This document shows positions 1 to 12,227 of a stretch of DNA of 64,000 nucleotides, one piece after another. The DNA comes from Oenanthe sinensis (Eukaryota > Streptophyta > Magnoliopsida > Apiales > Apiaceae): NCBI GenBank assembly GCA_028671895.1, contig JAPMAC010000209.1:23458501-23522500 (forward strand). Direction: 5' to 3'. The notes beneath the pieces were generated by a model. It was not told where the DNA came from. It saw only the letters and a list, made by a program, of their open reading frames with translations, and did not search any database. Each line of letters begins with the position of its first letter. The first letter of the stretch is position 1. Made by a program: the position numbers and the translations under genes.

Positions 1-2
1 CA

Positions 3-713
3 GCCACAAAGCTTGATAAGGATGAAACTGGTAAGAAAGTTGACATCACAAGCTATAGAGGTATGATAGGCTCATTATTATACTTAACTGCTAGTAGACC
101 TGATATAATGTTTACAACATGCTTATGTGCTAGATTTCAATCAGATCCTAGGGAATCTCATCTTATAGTTGTTAAAAGAATTTTTAGATATCTGAAGAGT
201 ACACCAAATCTTGGAATTTGGTACCCTAAAGATACAGGTATTGACCTAATCGGCTATACAGATTCAGATTATGCAGGTTGTAGGATGGACAGGAAAAGTA
301 CTTCTGGAAGCTGTCAGTTTCTAGGACGACGTCTGATTTCCTGGTATTGCAAGAAACAGCACTCAGTGTCTACCTCGACAGCCGAAGCAGAATACATTGC
401 GGCAGGTAGCTGTTGTGCACATATCTTGTGGATAAGAAATCAACTGAATGACTATAGACTTGCGTTGAACAAAATTCCAATATTCTGCGACAACACAAGT
501 GCAATAACCATCTCCAACAATCATGTACAACACTCAAGAACCAAGCATATTGACATCAGGTATCACTTCATCCGAGAGCATGTCATGAATGGAACTGTGG
601 TGTTACATTTTGTACCCACAGAAGATCAACTAGCCGACATCTTCACGAAACCACTTGATAAATCCACTTTCTCAAAACTGGTTAGTGAACTAGGGATGTT
701 AAACAATGGCTAA
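3..713 (+). CDS. Copia pol, C-terminal RNase H domain (partial, E1)
   Basis: This is the 3' end of a Ty1/copia polyprotein, open from the window edge to the stop at 711-713. RNase H degrades the RNA strand of the RNA:DNA hybrid during reverse transcription. Visible copia RNase H landmarks in order are YLTASRPDIMF, YTDSDYAG (catalytic Asp), KSTSGSCQFLG, STAEAEYIAA (catalytic Glu), CDNTSA (catalytic Asp), TKHIDIRYHFIREHV and the terminal LADIFTKPL. No stop or frameshift is visible in this part, unlike the ORF3 that follows. The reverse transcriptase and integrase portions are outside the window. Confidence 0.93.
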   Translation, partial: ATKLDKDETGKKVDITSYRGMIGSLLYLTASRPDIMFTTCLCARFQSDPRESHLIVVKRIFRYLKSTPNLGIWYPKDTGIDLIGYTDSDYAGCRMDRKSTSGSCQFLGRRLISWYCKKQHSVSTSTAEAEYIAAGSCCAHILWIRNQLNDYRLALNKIPIFCDNTSAITISNNHVQHSRTKHIDIRYHFIREHVMNGTVVLHFVPTEDQLADIFTKPLDKSTFSKLVSELGMLNNG

Positions 714-1202
714 ATTTTTGGTTGCTAGGAATTAATTTAAGCTCATAAATATTAAATGTTAATATTTGAAGAATTTATGATACTTGAATTAATAAAATCC
801 TAGGGCTTATGAATGTTTGGAAAATTATCTTAAGATTAAATTAATATTCTTAATAGATAATTATCTCAATTATAGCATAAGTATTTTTAAGTTAACCTAA
901 GCATCTTATGTATTTATTTATTTGTTTTTCTAATTATTATTGTACATTAATAATAATTATGTTATTAATTATTTAATTAATTTATTCATTAAATCAATTC
1001 AAGTATTGAGTTAATTTAATTCCTAAATTAATTAGAACAATTGATAATATAAATAATTATTATATGTCCTCAATAATTTAGTTTTGTAAATTATTGCTTG
1101 TAGAGTTATTTTTATTTTTATTTTACTAATTTATTAATTAAATCTAAAAGTCGAATAAAATTTTTAATATATTATTTCGATTTTAGAAATAATTAATGTA
1201 TG

Positions 1203-1206
<4 letters not shown>

Positions 1207-1245
<39 letters not shown>
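1207..1245. repeat. (TA)n microsatellite
   Basis: An uninterrupted TA dinucleotide run lies in the E1 pol-ORF3 spacer, directly upstream of the motif array. Confidence 0.95.
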
Positions 1246-1249
<4 letters not shown>

Positions 1250-1289
1250 CCTATTTTTATATGTTTTGTTTTTGTTTTTACTTTTAAGG

Positions 1290-1615
1290 ATGACTTTAAT
1301 TAAAACTCAGCATGACTCATTAATTAATATAAAATTTCAGCATGACTTATGTTTAAAAAAAAAGGGGGAATTCTGCATGACCTTAAATAAGTCATACCGA
1401 GTAGCTTTTTACATAAGTCATACCGAGATTTGTCTTAATCAAATATGTCATACCGAGATTTTTTAATTTAAGTCATACCGAGAAATCAAACTATTTTTAT
1501 TTATTTATTTGTTTAAAATAACTCGGCATGACTTTTTAATAAGTCATACCGAGTGTTTAGCATACAAGTCATACCGACTTATGTTCAACCATAAGTCATA
1601 CTGAGTTTTTAAACA
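1290..1615 (+). repeat. Array of AAGTCATACCGA words in the E1 spacer
   Basis: About eleven copies or near copies of AAGTCATACCGA(G) occur here. Some are reversed (CTCGGCATGACTT) and can pair with neighbours; the clearest inverted pair lies at about 1520-1553, separated by six bases. The same word fills the LTR of this element upstream of its TATA box (6470-6785). Function is unknown. The placement suggests a regulatory or RNA-structure role. Confidence 0.85.
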
Positions 1616-2015
1616 GTCATATACACGATACACACGATCATCTTCAGTTTTTTCTTTTAAAAATCATTCGATTCTCTTCATAACACAACTAAATCAGTTG
1701 CTTGCTTGCTTGATACAAGTGATTTCACTTGCTGGATTGATCATATTCGATTAAAGCAACGAATTGCTACCCGATTTTTGTTAAAAATCGATTTGACTGT
1801 TCTTCTTCTTGAACAAATCAAAGCTAGGGTTTTTACCGATTAAAGGACTGGAGTGTAGTATTATTAACTGATTAAAATCGACTGGAAAGATTATTAGTAG
1901 CAGTTAGGGTTCATATTTAAATTTCTATGTAATTTTCAATTTCTAGACTGGTTCTTTTAATTTTTTCCGTTTTATTGCACTTTGTAATTTATTAATTGTA
2001 ATAGGTTAAATTCAA

Positions 2016-5000
2016 ATGGCTGGTTTTTGTGAAATTGTCAAGACTAATTTTGTCGGATTTTTTAATCCGGAGAATTGTACAGTTGCAAAGTTTAGACCCT
2101 GGATTATTTTTATGAACGAACACTCATTGGTCAGAACTGCCATTACCGTAGACACTCCATTACAGACTCTAGCATTAACGGCATTATACAGCACTGCTAG
2201 AAATAGATCAACTGGAGCCAGAGTGCAATTCTCATTCACCGTTGGGGAACGTGAATATATGGTAACTGAAGATGATGGGAATAGAATTCTGTAATTCCCT
2301 TTGGACAACTTTGTTGACCCACCTACAGTTCCAGAAATTCTTGAGTTCTTTAATGCTATACAGTACCAGGGTGAAATCAATTTGGTAAGACTGATTAAGT
2401 CAAAGTTAGTACATGAGTGGGACTATTTATTCGACACACTGGCTAAGGTGTTTGCACCTACAACAAAAAGAAACTTCAACAATATTTCTTCTTTGCTACA
2501 AATCATAGGATTTTCAGTGACTCATAATAGAAGAATAAATTTTGGGAAGTTGGTGCTGAAAGAAATAATCAGGAAAATGGGTAAGCTAGAAAGTAGGGAA
2601 CAGAATGTACAAGTATACTATCCAAGGTTCCTAATGCTGTTCATGAATGAGTTGTTGTTGCATGAAAATAAAGCCTTATTTCAGAACAGTCCAGTACAAG
2701 CATCACCATCTACACAGAATGCTCTGTTTGCAAGGCTCAACAACAATCCCAGCTTTGAGAATGTGCCAGTGGTGAGACCAAACTACATGGGTCAGATCTT
2801 GGATCTAATTGTCAACCCAGAACTGGCTCAGCAAGTACCAGAACAAGAATCGGAGCTAGTGCCAATGGAAACTGATTCAGTGCAGCTACTACTTGAAGCT
2901 GCACAACATGCTGAACAAGAAGCTGAAGAACAACAGGTAATATCTCAAACCTTAGCTTCTAATTTCCTACCTATAAATATATCTACTGCTCTTTTAGATT
3001 TATCTGTGGCGGACTATGATTGTGGTTTTACATTTCAGGACATTGGCCATGAACCTGAAAACATACAGGTTCAAACCCAGGCTGAGTTAGAGCTCGAAAT
3101 AGTTTCTCCTTCACCTTCATCAATCAGTCATATTCGAAAAAGGAAGAAACTTGTTAGAAAAGTTAGGGGGAGAAGTGTAAGTGCAAGTGAACCCGCAGCT
3201 CTGTCTCCACCCACAAAAAGATCGAGATCAGAACCTGAGACAACTGCAGACTCCTCCTTTTCCTCACAGTGGGATATGGATTTTGAAACGGCTATCCAAG
3301 AATCTCTAGATACACTCGATCAAACGGGTGATTCTATTCGCCGAACAGCCACGACATCCGATTCAGATTCAGATTCAGATTCTTGCACACTGCTAGCTCT
3401 CACACTAGCAGGACCTCCACTTGCAGAAACATTATCACATGAGGGCACATTTGTTGAAGAAAATGTTTTTGATAAAAACTCATCGAATCCCACCTATGTT
3501 GCGGACCATGACATTTTAGATGCAGTGCAACATCAGTTACCCTCAGAGGTACTAAGGGGCATCACAGACTCTCAAGAGCCACTCAATACATTGTCTAAGG
3601 TGGTGACCCCGCTGGATTTCTTTCATCCAGTTCTCTTACGAGAAAGTCTCGAATCCACTAGTGGGTTTGAGAGGCAACCACTCTTTAGAGGGAGAAGGGG
3701 CTCCATTCACGGAGCAGCTACGTCAGTAGCGGAGACACTTCAAGTAAAACTTGTTGAGGACATGCCTTCACAGTCTTCAGAAGAGCATTTCGTCTCTTCA
3801 ACTGCTTTAGTGGTGTATATAGGTACAGCATCAAGATCTGGAGAAAATAAGGAGCTAAAAACGAGTGATGTGAGGCAAACACTGAGTGATACACATGCAC
3901 GTAGTGATAGTCCAAACAAGAGTGCAAGCGAGGTGAGTGCACACACACACAGTGAACTCATGTTTAAAATGGAAGCTCTCCAAAAACAGATGCAGATTGT
4001 TCAAGCTGAAATAAACAAAGGGAAACAACAAGCAGAAATCAAGTCTGCCTCTGTAACTGAACAACTGTCAATCATAAGAAGGGATATTGATAATGTCAAG
4101 ACAAATGTAATAATCAAAACTCAAAACATCCAGAATGTTCAGAAATTGATTGCTGATGACATGAAAGAGATTTCCAATTTAAATGAAAGAATTGATGGTG
4201 TGGAAAGAATTCGTATAAATGAAGAAATCTCCTCAGCAAGATTCAGCAAGTTAGATAATGGAATAGAACATCTCAATGAAGGTATGAAGCAGGTATAATT
4301 AGCCATTGCAAATCTCAGTAAATCTTTATATGCTTCAAAACCTGTAGAGGATCCCTCAACTAAGGGGGAGAAAGGAATAGCTGAAGAGGAAGGGGCAAGA
4401 GGAATGGCTGTAGCTGAAGAAGAAGGGGCTACTAGCAAAGGGAAAGAAAAACTGTACTCTGAGGAAGATCAATTTCAGACGTATATTCCAGAGGAACAAC
4501 ACTATCAACAAGAGCAACTTATTGATGAGGTAAGTATTGAAAATCAAGGTTTCAATCCTGACTACTGCAGTGCTGAAGACGAAGCTGTCTTTGATGATGA
4601 ATTTCTATTTCCAAAAGAAAAAGAGCATGATCCTGCCTATGAAGAGGCAATAAGGAAGCTGAAAGAAGACATCAAGGCAAGCCATGCCAAAACTATAAAT
4701 TTAAAAGCACTAGTCAAGGAAAGAACCCAAGCTGAAAGAAAGGCAAGCTTAGAAAAACAGAAGCTTTGGGCCTTAGCAGTAAAGAAGAAAAAGCAAGAAA
4801 TTGAGATGAAGATAGGGGACAGATGAGATGCAGCAAGGAAAGTCCTAGATAAAATTCAACAAGGTCCCTTTGAAGACAGACAAATGCTTTCAGTTATCAA
4901 AGGTCTTGAAGATTCAAATAATAATCTGGATAACTTCATGAAGGCATTAAAGGAAGAAGTTGATTATATCACTGTCCTAGTGGATCACATTCTTGAAGAC

Positions 5001-5611
5001 TGACAACTACTAGTCTACACTCACAGGAATGGAACAATCAGAGTATCTTTGGAATTCTTCCGAAAGAGATCACTATCAGTGATATGGGTTCTGTTAAACA
5101 AAGTAAAGAGAAGCTCAGAAGAAAATGAACTACTCAGGGACAGACTTAGAGAAATAGCAACAGCTGCTAGTCCTCAGATCTTATTTGATCCTCATGAAGT
5201 GAGATTTTTCTCAAACAAGTTGTATCAAATCATGAAGCTAGATGAGGAATAATTAAAGGGCTACACGGTGAGGTATATGATCCAAGTTGAAAGAATGTTG
5301 AGATCAAAAGGATTCAGATCCAAGCCAAGCTAGATGCTGCATAGAAAATCAGGAACTACTATTTATCCAGAAACATCAAATCCTACATCATGCAAATGTC
5401 AAAGATAGATTCCACACAGCCATATGATGTACAAAAAGAAACAGTAGATCCTATTGAAGAAGAAGTCATGTTTCAGCTAGCAAAGGCTGAACAAAGAAGA
5501 TTGTATGGAGAGTCAACCGTAACTCTAACTGAAGCTGAAGAGGTACCCAGAACACCTGTGCATAAGAGTTCTAATCTAGAAGAAGGTGAATTGGATACTA
5601 CTGAAGATTGA
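2016..5611 (+). pseudogene. E1 ORF3 (env-like position) of a Sirevirus-like element, broken
   Basis: A long reading frame starts at the ATG at 2016 and continues in one frame to about 5250, interrupted by stops at 2292-2294, 4296-4298, 4824-4826, about 5001 and 5250-5252. The last part (5390-5611) is in another frame, so at least one indel is present. The N-terminal part has a globular-looking region. The middle is rich in Ser, Asp and Glu (Asp-Ser repeats near 3360-3385). The C-terminal half is strongly charged and probably coiled-coil (3960-4300 and 4600-4830). No enzyme motif or convincing signal peptide is seen. Sirevirus ORF3 products have been called env-like by position only; function is unknown. 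All the in-frame stops are TAA or TGA and could have come from CAA or CGA. Confidence 0.8.
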
Positions 5612-5831
5612 AATCTTAGATAGGTCAAGATAGAAACTAAGTTATATTTGTTCAGTACTAGAGGAACAACTATCTTGTACTTATCTTTTATGTATAAATC
5701 TGAAAAAAATTTAAATATAAAACCAGAACTTTTGTTTATTATTTACAAGATCTTACATGTTGTATTTACTTTCTTAGTTGTTAGTTGAGTTATCCTCTAG
5801 GAATTTATGTGTTAAATGTTTAACAACAAAT

Positions 5832-5841
5832 AGGGGGAGAT
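5832..5841 (+). other. Polypurine tract of E1
   Basis: AGGGGGAGAT lies immediately 5' of the LTR start. It is the primer site for plus-strand DNA synthesis. Confidence 0.9.
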
Positions 5842-6469
5842 TGAAAGGCATATGACTAGGCCTATTTGTAATAATAAAATGACAACTCAACTCAACTTAA
5901 TCTAGAAACAGTGGTAAATAATAAATATCAAACAGGAATCAAGACGAAGACAGTCAACTAGTCACAGAGAATCAAAAGAATCAGAAGTACTCAGTTGAAC
6001 CTGCTACTTAATACTGAAGAAGTTCATTAATATGTTCAAGCGTCAGTGAAGAATAAATAGTAGTAGTTCATAAGAATTCAGAAGATTCAGAAGTGCCTAC
6101 TACGCAAAGATTCCAGAAAAAGAGGATAGACAGTAAAGCTTAGAAATGACAGAAGGCCACAGCTTAAAAAGTTAATAATTGAAGAATATTTATTAGTATG
6201 ACACAAATGAACCAGACAGTACATTTGTGTGTCAATAATAATAATATTTATTCTTCAGTTAGCTCAAGTGGTTTTATGACTGAAGACGAAGCAAAGACGG
6301 GAAGACTTCAAGGGTGATAAAAATAGTATTTTAATTATACTAACAATATTTAATTTATTATTTAATTTATCTAATTAAATTAATTCAAGTTTAATTTAAT
6401 TTAATTAATAAATTAACTAATTAAATTAAGTAGAATTAATTTATTACAAAAGAAAATGAATTAATATGA

Positions 6470-6785
6470 CTCTTTAAGTCATACCGAATTATGACTTATA
6501 ATAATAAGTCATACCGAGTTTTGACTTAAAAATAAGTTATACCGACTTATTTATGAATAAGTCATACCGACTTATTGATTAGATAAGTCATACCGATTTT
6601 CTGATTATTAAAATAAGTCATGCTGATTTATTTTATAAAAAAGAAAATTCGAATATGACTTTAAGATAAGTCATACCGAATTTTGAAGAGTCATACCGAC
6701 AGAAATAAGTCATGCCCGGCCTTTTTTTGAGTCATACAAGTGGTAATTTTATGTGAAAAAGGTCATATTGGGATAAGTCATGCTG
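6470..6785 (+). repeat. AAGTCATACCGA array in E1 LTR U3
   Basis: About eleven exact or near copies of TAAGTCATACCGA are spaced 12-35 bp apart directly upstream of the TATA box. A few are reversed partners (for example ATGACTT at about 6655). This is the usual place for LTR enhancer elements. Confidence 0.9.
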
Positions 6786-6798
6786 GCTTTACAACCTC

Positions 6799-6806
6799 TA
6801 TAAATA
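6799..6806 (+). promoter_or_regulatory. TATA box of E1 LTR
   Basis: TATAAATA lies just downstream of the repeated word array, followed by ATGAGG, the same context as in the X LTRs. It is the likely promoter defining the U3/R boundary downstream. Confidence 0.75.
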
Positions 6807-7147
6807 TGAGGTGTTGGCTTCATTTTTCAACGTCGTTCAAACATTCAAATTCAGAAATTTGTATGCATTGTAATATTCACAGATTTCTGTGCTTAGTTTG
6901 AAATATAAATTGTTAAACCCGAACAAGTCATGTCAAAATCATTCTAGACAATTTATCATATATAAACACTATTCACTATATTAATTATGTAATACTTTTC
7001 AAGTTAAAATCAAATATTCTACTTGAACAGTATTTCACCTAAATTAATATTTCAGGATTAATATTAAATTTATAATTTCAAATTCGAATTCGCAAGTAAT
7101 TTTAGATATTGTATTCAACCCCCCTTATACAATATCAGGGACCAACA

Positions 7148-8200
7148 ATGTGTCTCAGATAAATGTTGAGATACAGCCCCATTCCTTGTCTATTCATTCT
7201 CCTCAATCACCATCTAAATCTATTTCTTCAGAAGCTTTGATGATTAAAAACATCATTGTTTCAAATTCACCCTCTTTACATCTCAGGGTGGAGTCAACAC
7301 TCTCATCTGACTCACCAAATAAGGGTAACACCTTGGTTGAACAGGTTAAAAATATTTCTTTTAAAAATTCTCCTAAGTCAATGTATATTTGTCAATCAAC
7401 TGATAATATCCAACATCCATTGACTTCTTCTCATTCATCGATGAATATCCTCACATCCATCGACGAGCTTAAATCGACTGATATGCAACAATCGATGGAT
7501 AATTCTTATCTATCAATTGATACCACTGTACCTATTGATGATACATCTGTTAAAATTGCAAACACTCTTTTAGGTTTGAGTGGAATGGGTGAGGTGGGTG
7601 AGAGGCAAGATTTGCATATCCTGGAAAAAGGACAGAGTGTGATTGAAAGGCCCTAACTTCTTCTGAGGTGACAAAAGGAGAGGGTGTGAGCATTGAGGGT
7701 TCCACCTTAGTAAGTGATGAAAAATGTGAGAATTGTGAGGGAGAGGTAAGAATCCAGGATGAGATCCTAATGAAAGAAAAGAGAGAAGAAAGTAAGAGAC
7801 AAAAGAATATAGAAAAACTTGTTTCACCAACTCATTAAGCATCAACTTCTAAAACTGAGCTACTTGCAGCAGAACTCACCCAGGAGTTGGGTTTGGAGTT
7901 TGGGGGAGATGAAGTGCATGTAGTTCCTGCAGGAGTTGCAGATGCCCATATAGTGAAGGAAAATGAAATTGATGTCAATTATGAATGCCAACACTTTTCA
8001 ACATGAAGATCCTCATTATCAAAAATTGGCAGCAGCCACTAATCAGGAGGCTGAGAAGATTTTGGGTTTAGTATAATCAGAGGAAGATTTTTAAAGTAGG
8101 AAGGAAAAATTGTCTAGAATGCCTGATTATGTCTTTCACATGAACCCTGAAGACTTTGAGTCTGATGAGGATGATGACACATTGGATCCAATCATGAGAG
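7148..8200 (+). pseudogene. H ORF3, first visible segment (Ser/Thr-rich)
   Basis: This is the env-like-position reading frame of the oldest element, H, resuming after E1. Positions 7150-7656 are open and rich in Ser, Thr, Asn and Asp. Positions 7657-8200 are broken by stops and frameshifts, but the last stretch (8100-8200) is acidic and continues in frame with the segment at 16728. Between 7380 and 7560 the coding sequence is made of variants of the H family word (ATCCATTGAC, ATCGATGGATA, TCAATTGATA), giving Ser-Ile-Asp-like residues. No known domain is recognised. Confidence 0.65.
8196..8200. repeat. Target-site duplication GAGAG (left of C2)
   Basis: GAGAG here matches GAGAG at 16723-16727, directly outside the C2 ends. 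Removing C2 and one copy restores the H reading frame. Confidence 0.85.
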
Positions 8201-9402
8201 TGATACTAAAGTCAAGATCATAAGTGCATGTCTCAATGCATGATACTGGAAAGACCCGTCAAGAGATTCTACATGTTAATAAGTGTCATAAGAAATTCTC
8301 ACTATGATAATGATGTAATGATACTCTAACTTTAAATCATTATATTTCTATACGATAATTAATATACTTTGATTACAGTCAAAGTTACCTTTAATTGGGT
8401 AATGATAAAGGTGGACATTGGGCATGCTATGAATCATATGAGAAATATGAATGATAGATATAGGATTTAACCCTCTGATTTTAGGAGTGATATTAATGGT
8501 CTCTTCATTGAGTGAGACTATAAAATGCATGATCGTGCTCAAATATTGATTTGTTTAATAGTCTACTCATTGATCAAGGAAACCAAGATTAAACGTTGAA
8601 TAGGATGACACAATACATGCCTCGAGTTTGATCTATAATATAAGGTTAAAGGGATTATATTACATTTCACATTATTCAGGAAAGGTTTAATTGAATCACC
8701 AATTATTATTGTTACTTGGGTAACAATGATGTATTACTAGATGTCACTCATTGTTTATAATTTTATTATTAGATAATAAAATTATTGCCAACGTAATAAT
8801 AATCTAAAAGGTCACACACAAAGAACGTCTAAACGGAGCTTTATTTAAATTATGAATTTAGATATTTTTTATTAGTTTGAATTTAATTATTGAATTAATT
8901 AAGTGGGACTTGATTAATTATATTAAAATTCGAGTTTAATAATAACCCAAAATCAGAATGGGTTTTTTGAAACCACATGGATTAGGGTTAAGCCCATTAT
9001 CTCAAGCTCATATAAATACATCATGATGTGTTTTCGAGAGCGTCACTTTTTCAGTTCGTTTTATAAGAAAAACCCTAGCATCTCTACAACTGAGAGAGGC
9101 TAGCAACTGAGAGAGAGAGAGAAGAGATAAATTGGGGGTTGTTCTTGGCTCGTACCATCTCCGCTGATCGTTAAATAAATCAACGTTCGTGTGGATACCG
9201 TTAGACAGTGGTTCTTAAAGAAAGGGCTGTTGTGATTCGTTAAGCAAGGACCTCCTATTAAACAGCAAATCATAAACCTTCTAAAGTACAGATTTCATTC
9301 ACCATAATCATTCATATGTTATACATGGATCCTGCGATAGGGTTTCAATTTTGTTTTGTTTTTACGTTAATTTTGCTGCGTTTACATGTTCGAAACCCTT
9401 CA
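8201..9402 (+). repeat. C2 5' LTR, lacking the first ~320 bp of U3
   Basis: It aligns with 15549-16722 with scattered substitutions and an indel near 9235-9265. It starts TGATACTAAA and ends CGAAACCCTTCA. A TATA box (TATAAATA, 9011-9018) lies upstream of a short GA-rich stretch. The canonical LTR start (TGTTAG after the polypurine tract at 15229) has no counterpart here. Confidence 0.85.
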
Positions 9403-9403
9403 A

Positions 9404-9416
9404 TGGAAATCAAAGC
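9404..9416 (+). other. Degenerate primer binding site of C2
   Basis: TGGAAATCAAAGC directly follows the 5' LTR. It is a mutated form of TGGTATCAGAGC, the sequence complementary to the 3' end of initiator tRNA-Met seen intact in X and R4. Confidence 0.7.
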
Positions 9417-11226
9417 TACGTGTATAATGGGATGATTTGGTTACGTGTTTTCTATATTTGATGCATGTATGCCTGTTTTATAAACCGTTGTGCTACGTTT
9501 TCATGTATATTCGATTTATAATCTGTTATAATGATTATATGTGATCTGCAATGTTCTAATTTGTTATGACATGTTATGTGTGATGAACTGTATATATGTG
9601 ATACAAGATACAGTCCAGGGAAGGTCATCAGAAACGTTCTGAAGCGGTAAGAAACACAATTGCATAAGATGCAGGTTCTGTGATAGTGATTCTGTAGATG
9701 AATAGTGTTTTTCGACGGAGTCAGAATGGGTCGAATTTACTCTTTCTAGAAGGGGAAAATCACCATGAGCAAAAATCACGATTACCGTGACTTATGGTGT
9801 TTTTTAGCCATTTGACATCGTTAAGGGCCTTATAAATGCGATTTTTTGTTCTGAAATCAAAATTTCTAAATTTATGTGATTTTATGATCATGATATATGT
9901 TGATATGATTATGCATTCTGAGATGTCACTAGTTGTTATGTGAGCATGGTGGATGGTTATAGCCTAATGACCCATAGAATAGTGGTTTTTTTATAGTTTT
10001 GGTTTTAAATACGATTTGCATGTCGTTTATTCATTGTAATTGTTAATCTCGAATGTAACTCGAGTTCTTCTTGTAATTTCATTAGAATAGATTTATTTAT
10101 CATTCAATTAATTGTCAATGGAGACTTGGAAGCAAGGAAGCTAGAAGGCAATTCAGATGATGGAGTAATGAAGCAGATAAAGACATGTAATATTATAGTA
10201 TTTAAAACTACCATAGATTGACCTTGATATTTCCATTAGCTTAGAAATATCACATAGGATGGGGCTATAACCGAACATGTTTAATTTATGCACAATACAT
10301 ATATATATATATATATATATATGAATGCATGTATAGATATGTATGCGTTGGTATGATGTAGATGCATGCTTAATTATGATTAATCATGTATGTATTAGAT
10401 ACGACACACATGTCATGTCTGCTTAAGAATGATAAAATCTGTAACGGTTCAAGATTTTAAAATTAAACAAACGATCATGAGATTCTTGTGTGTATGAAAC
10501 ACGGTATTAAATATGAATTTTCTTTTTCTGATATGGGGAGATTTTGTCAAAAGCGAATTATTAGTTTAATTCGTAAAAAAGTCGGGTTTTAAGTGAGACC
10601 GCTTGTGACTTCTCCGACGATCTGGAAATCAAACCAGTGACGAATATTGAAATTGATTATTTGATCAAGGAAAAATTGAGAATCTCTTTATGATGTGATC
10701 ATGATCGTTAAACGATAAATCCCTAAATAAATATTAAGTCAATAAATATGCCTTCCAATGTTTTATACACATCAAGATCTAGATTGAGAATAAGTGGGTT
10801 TGCCAAAGTGAAGAGCTCATATCAATCATGGGAAAATGTGATAAGTAAATGTACTTAGTTTATTGAAACGTTGGGTCTAACTTAACTAAATCATCACAAT
10901 AGGATTGTGGGTTTAGAGGCATAGAGTTTGGTGAGATTTATTGGATAAATGTGTAAAAAGGGTTGTTCCACCAAACTTTTCAAGAATTATATTTGATATA
11001 ATCGACAAATGTTGTTTACCTAAATAGTCGTGTTTTGGGTGTATTAGCCAACGCTATCTTAAAATATGGATGAAATATGGATCTTGACTCACTAGAAAGA
11101 TTTAAAGAAATGCTTTCTGAATTAATAGTTAGGGCTATTGATTTGAAGAAAAATAATGGGTGATATATATTATGAATGTATATGATAATCACTTGAACAT
11201 AATTAAACTTCTGCAGACTAATTAAT
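9417..11226 (+). other. C2 untranslated leader
   Basis: About 1.8 kb between the primer binding site and gag holds no supported gene. It includes a short TA run (10299-10322). The length is unusual for a copia leader and may include unrecognised insertions. Confidence 0.6.
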
Positions 11227-12209
11227 ATGCATTTTAAACATTATAAATATTTAATGGCAAATGACATAAATAACTTCTCTGTGCAAGCAACCCTTGAGAA
11301 GGACAAGCTGACAGGAACCAACTTCCTTGATTGGTATAGGAATTTGAGGATTGTCCTCAGACAGGAGCAAAAGCTCCACATCATTGAAATTCATTCACAT
11401 GCTCCTCCTACTGAGAATGCAACTCGCGTTCAGCAAAATGCTTATCAGAAGCATATTGATGATGCGAATGATGTTGCATGTCTCATGTTAGCAATCATGA
11501 GTGTTGAGTTTCAAAAACAACATGAGCATATGGATGCTTATGAGATGATTGAACACCTTCAAAGAATGTTTGAGGGACATGCTCGTCAAGAAAGGTTCGA
11601 CACGAGCAAAGCACTGTATGCTTGCAAATAGGGAGAGCGTGAACATATTCAACCACATGTTCTAAAGATAATAGGTTATATTGAGTATCTTGATACTTTG
11701 GGTTTCACGATTGGTCTGGAAGCTCAGATTGACTTGATCTTGCAATCTTTGAACAATAATTATACTCATTTTGTTACGAACTACAATATGAATGAGATAG
11801 ACAAAACACCTACTGAATTGTTGGCCATGTTATGAACTGCTGAAATCAACATGAAAAAGGCTGAACCCCTGGTCCCATATTGATGGTAGACAACAAAGGT
11901 AAGGCAAAAAGGAAAGGCAAATGGAAGGGAAAGAAGAAGACTGGATCTGCTTCTGGTCCCAATCCAAAGGCTAATCCCTAACAAGCTTTAAAGCCTAAGG
12001 GTGTTGTTACAAAGGGTGATTGTCACTATTGTGGTAAACCAGGTCATTGGAAGAGAAACTCTCATACTTATTTGGAGGATCTGAAGAAGAAGAAGGTTGG
12101 TCAAGCTTCTGATTCAGGTATTTATGTGATAGAGGTCAATTTGTCTACTTCTACATCATGGGTATTAGATAATGGATGTGGTTCTCAGATTTGTATAAAT
12201 GTGTAGGAA
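11227..12209 (+). pseudogene. C2 gag and protease, broken
   Basis: The capsid part (11227-11628) is open and shows the copia gag pattern TNFLDWYRNLRIVLRQEQK. Stops at 11629-11631, about 11833 and about 11881, plus others, interrupt it. A basic stretch (about 11890-11990) is followed by the zinc knuckle CHYCGKPGHWKRNS at about 12022-12063, where the final Cys is Ser. The retropepsin-like site reads LDNGCGSQIC (about 12165-12195) where the family usually has D-S/T-G, so protease is probably dead. Frame ends at a TAG near 12205. Confidence 0.8.
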
Positions 12210-12227
12210 TGACAAAGGAGTAGGACT

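Larger units (their letters stand above)
714..2015 (+). other. E1 spacer between pol and ORF3
   Basis: About 1.3 kb without a coding region separates RNase H from ORF3. It holds AT-rich sequence (714-1200), a TA microsatellite (1207-1245), an array of the E1 family word (1290-1615), and a C/T-rich leader-like stretch (1640-2010) before the ORF3 start. ORF3 is probably expressed from its own promoter or by splicing, since it is far from pol. That is inference. Confidence 0.6.
1..7147 (+). mobile_element. E1: 3' half of a Sirevirus-like Ty1/copia retrotransposon
   Basis: The visible order is RNase H (end of pol), a long spacer, a third reading frame, a polypurine tract and a 3' LTR ending in CCAACA. 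A large reading frame after RNase H in a copia element is typical of the Sirevirus/SIRE1 lineage. The 5' half lies left of the window, so its left target duplication cannot be seen. The bases just after the LTR (ATGTG, 7148-7152) should be the right copy. The sequence that follows belongs to another retroelement's ORF3 (element H), so E1 is nested in H. LTR start and end resemble those of element X, so E1 and X are probably related families. Confidence 0.85.
5842..7147 (+). repeat. E1 3' LTR
   Basis: The LTR begins TGAAAGGCATATGAC after the polypurine tract and ends AGGGACCAACA, about 1306 bp. It contains an AT-rich block (6320-6460), the AAGTCATACCGA array (6470-6785), a TATA box and a C-run (near 7120-7125) typical of the end of Sirevirus LTRs. 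Sequence to the right is in the reading frame of element H. Confidence 0.9.

Noticed and set aside
6470..6785. CRISPR-like array of regularly repeated words
   Set aside because: The words are short, the spacing is irregular, copies are imperfect and the context is a plant LTR promoter.
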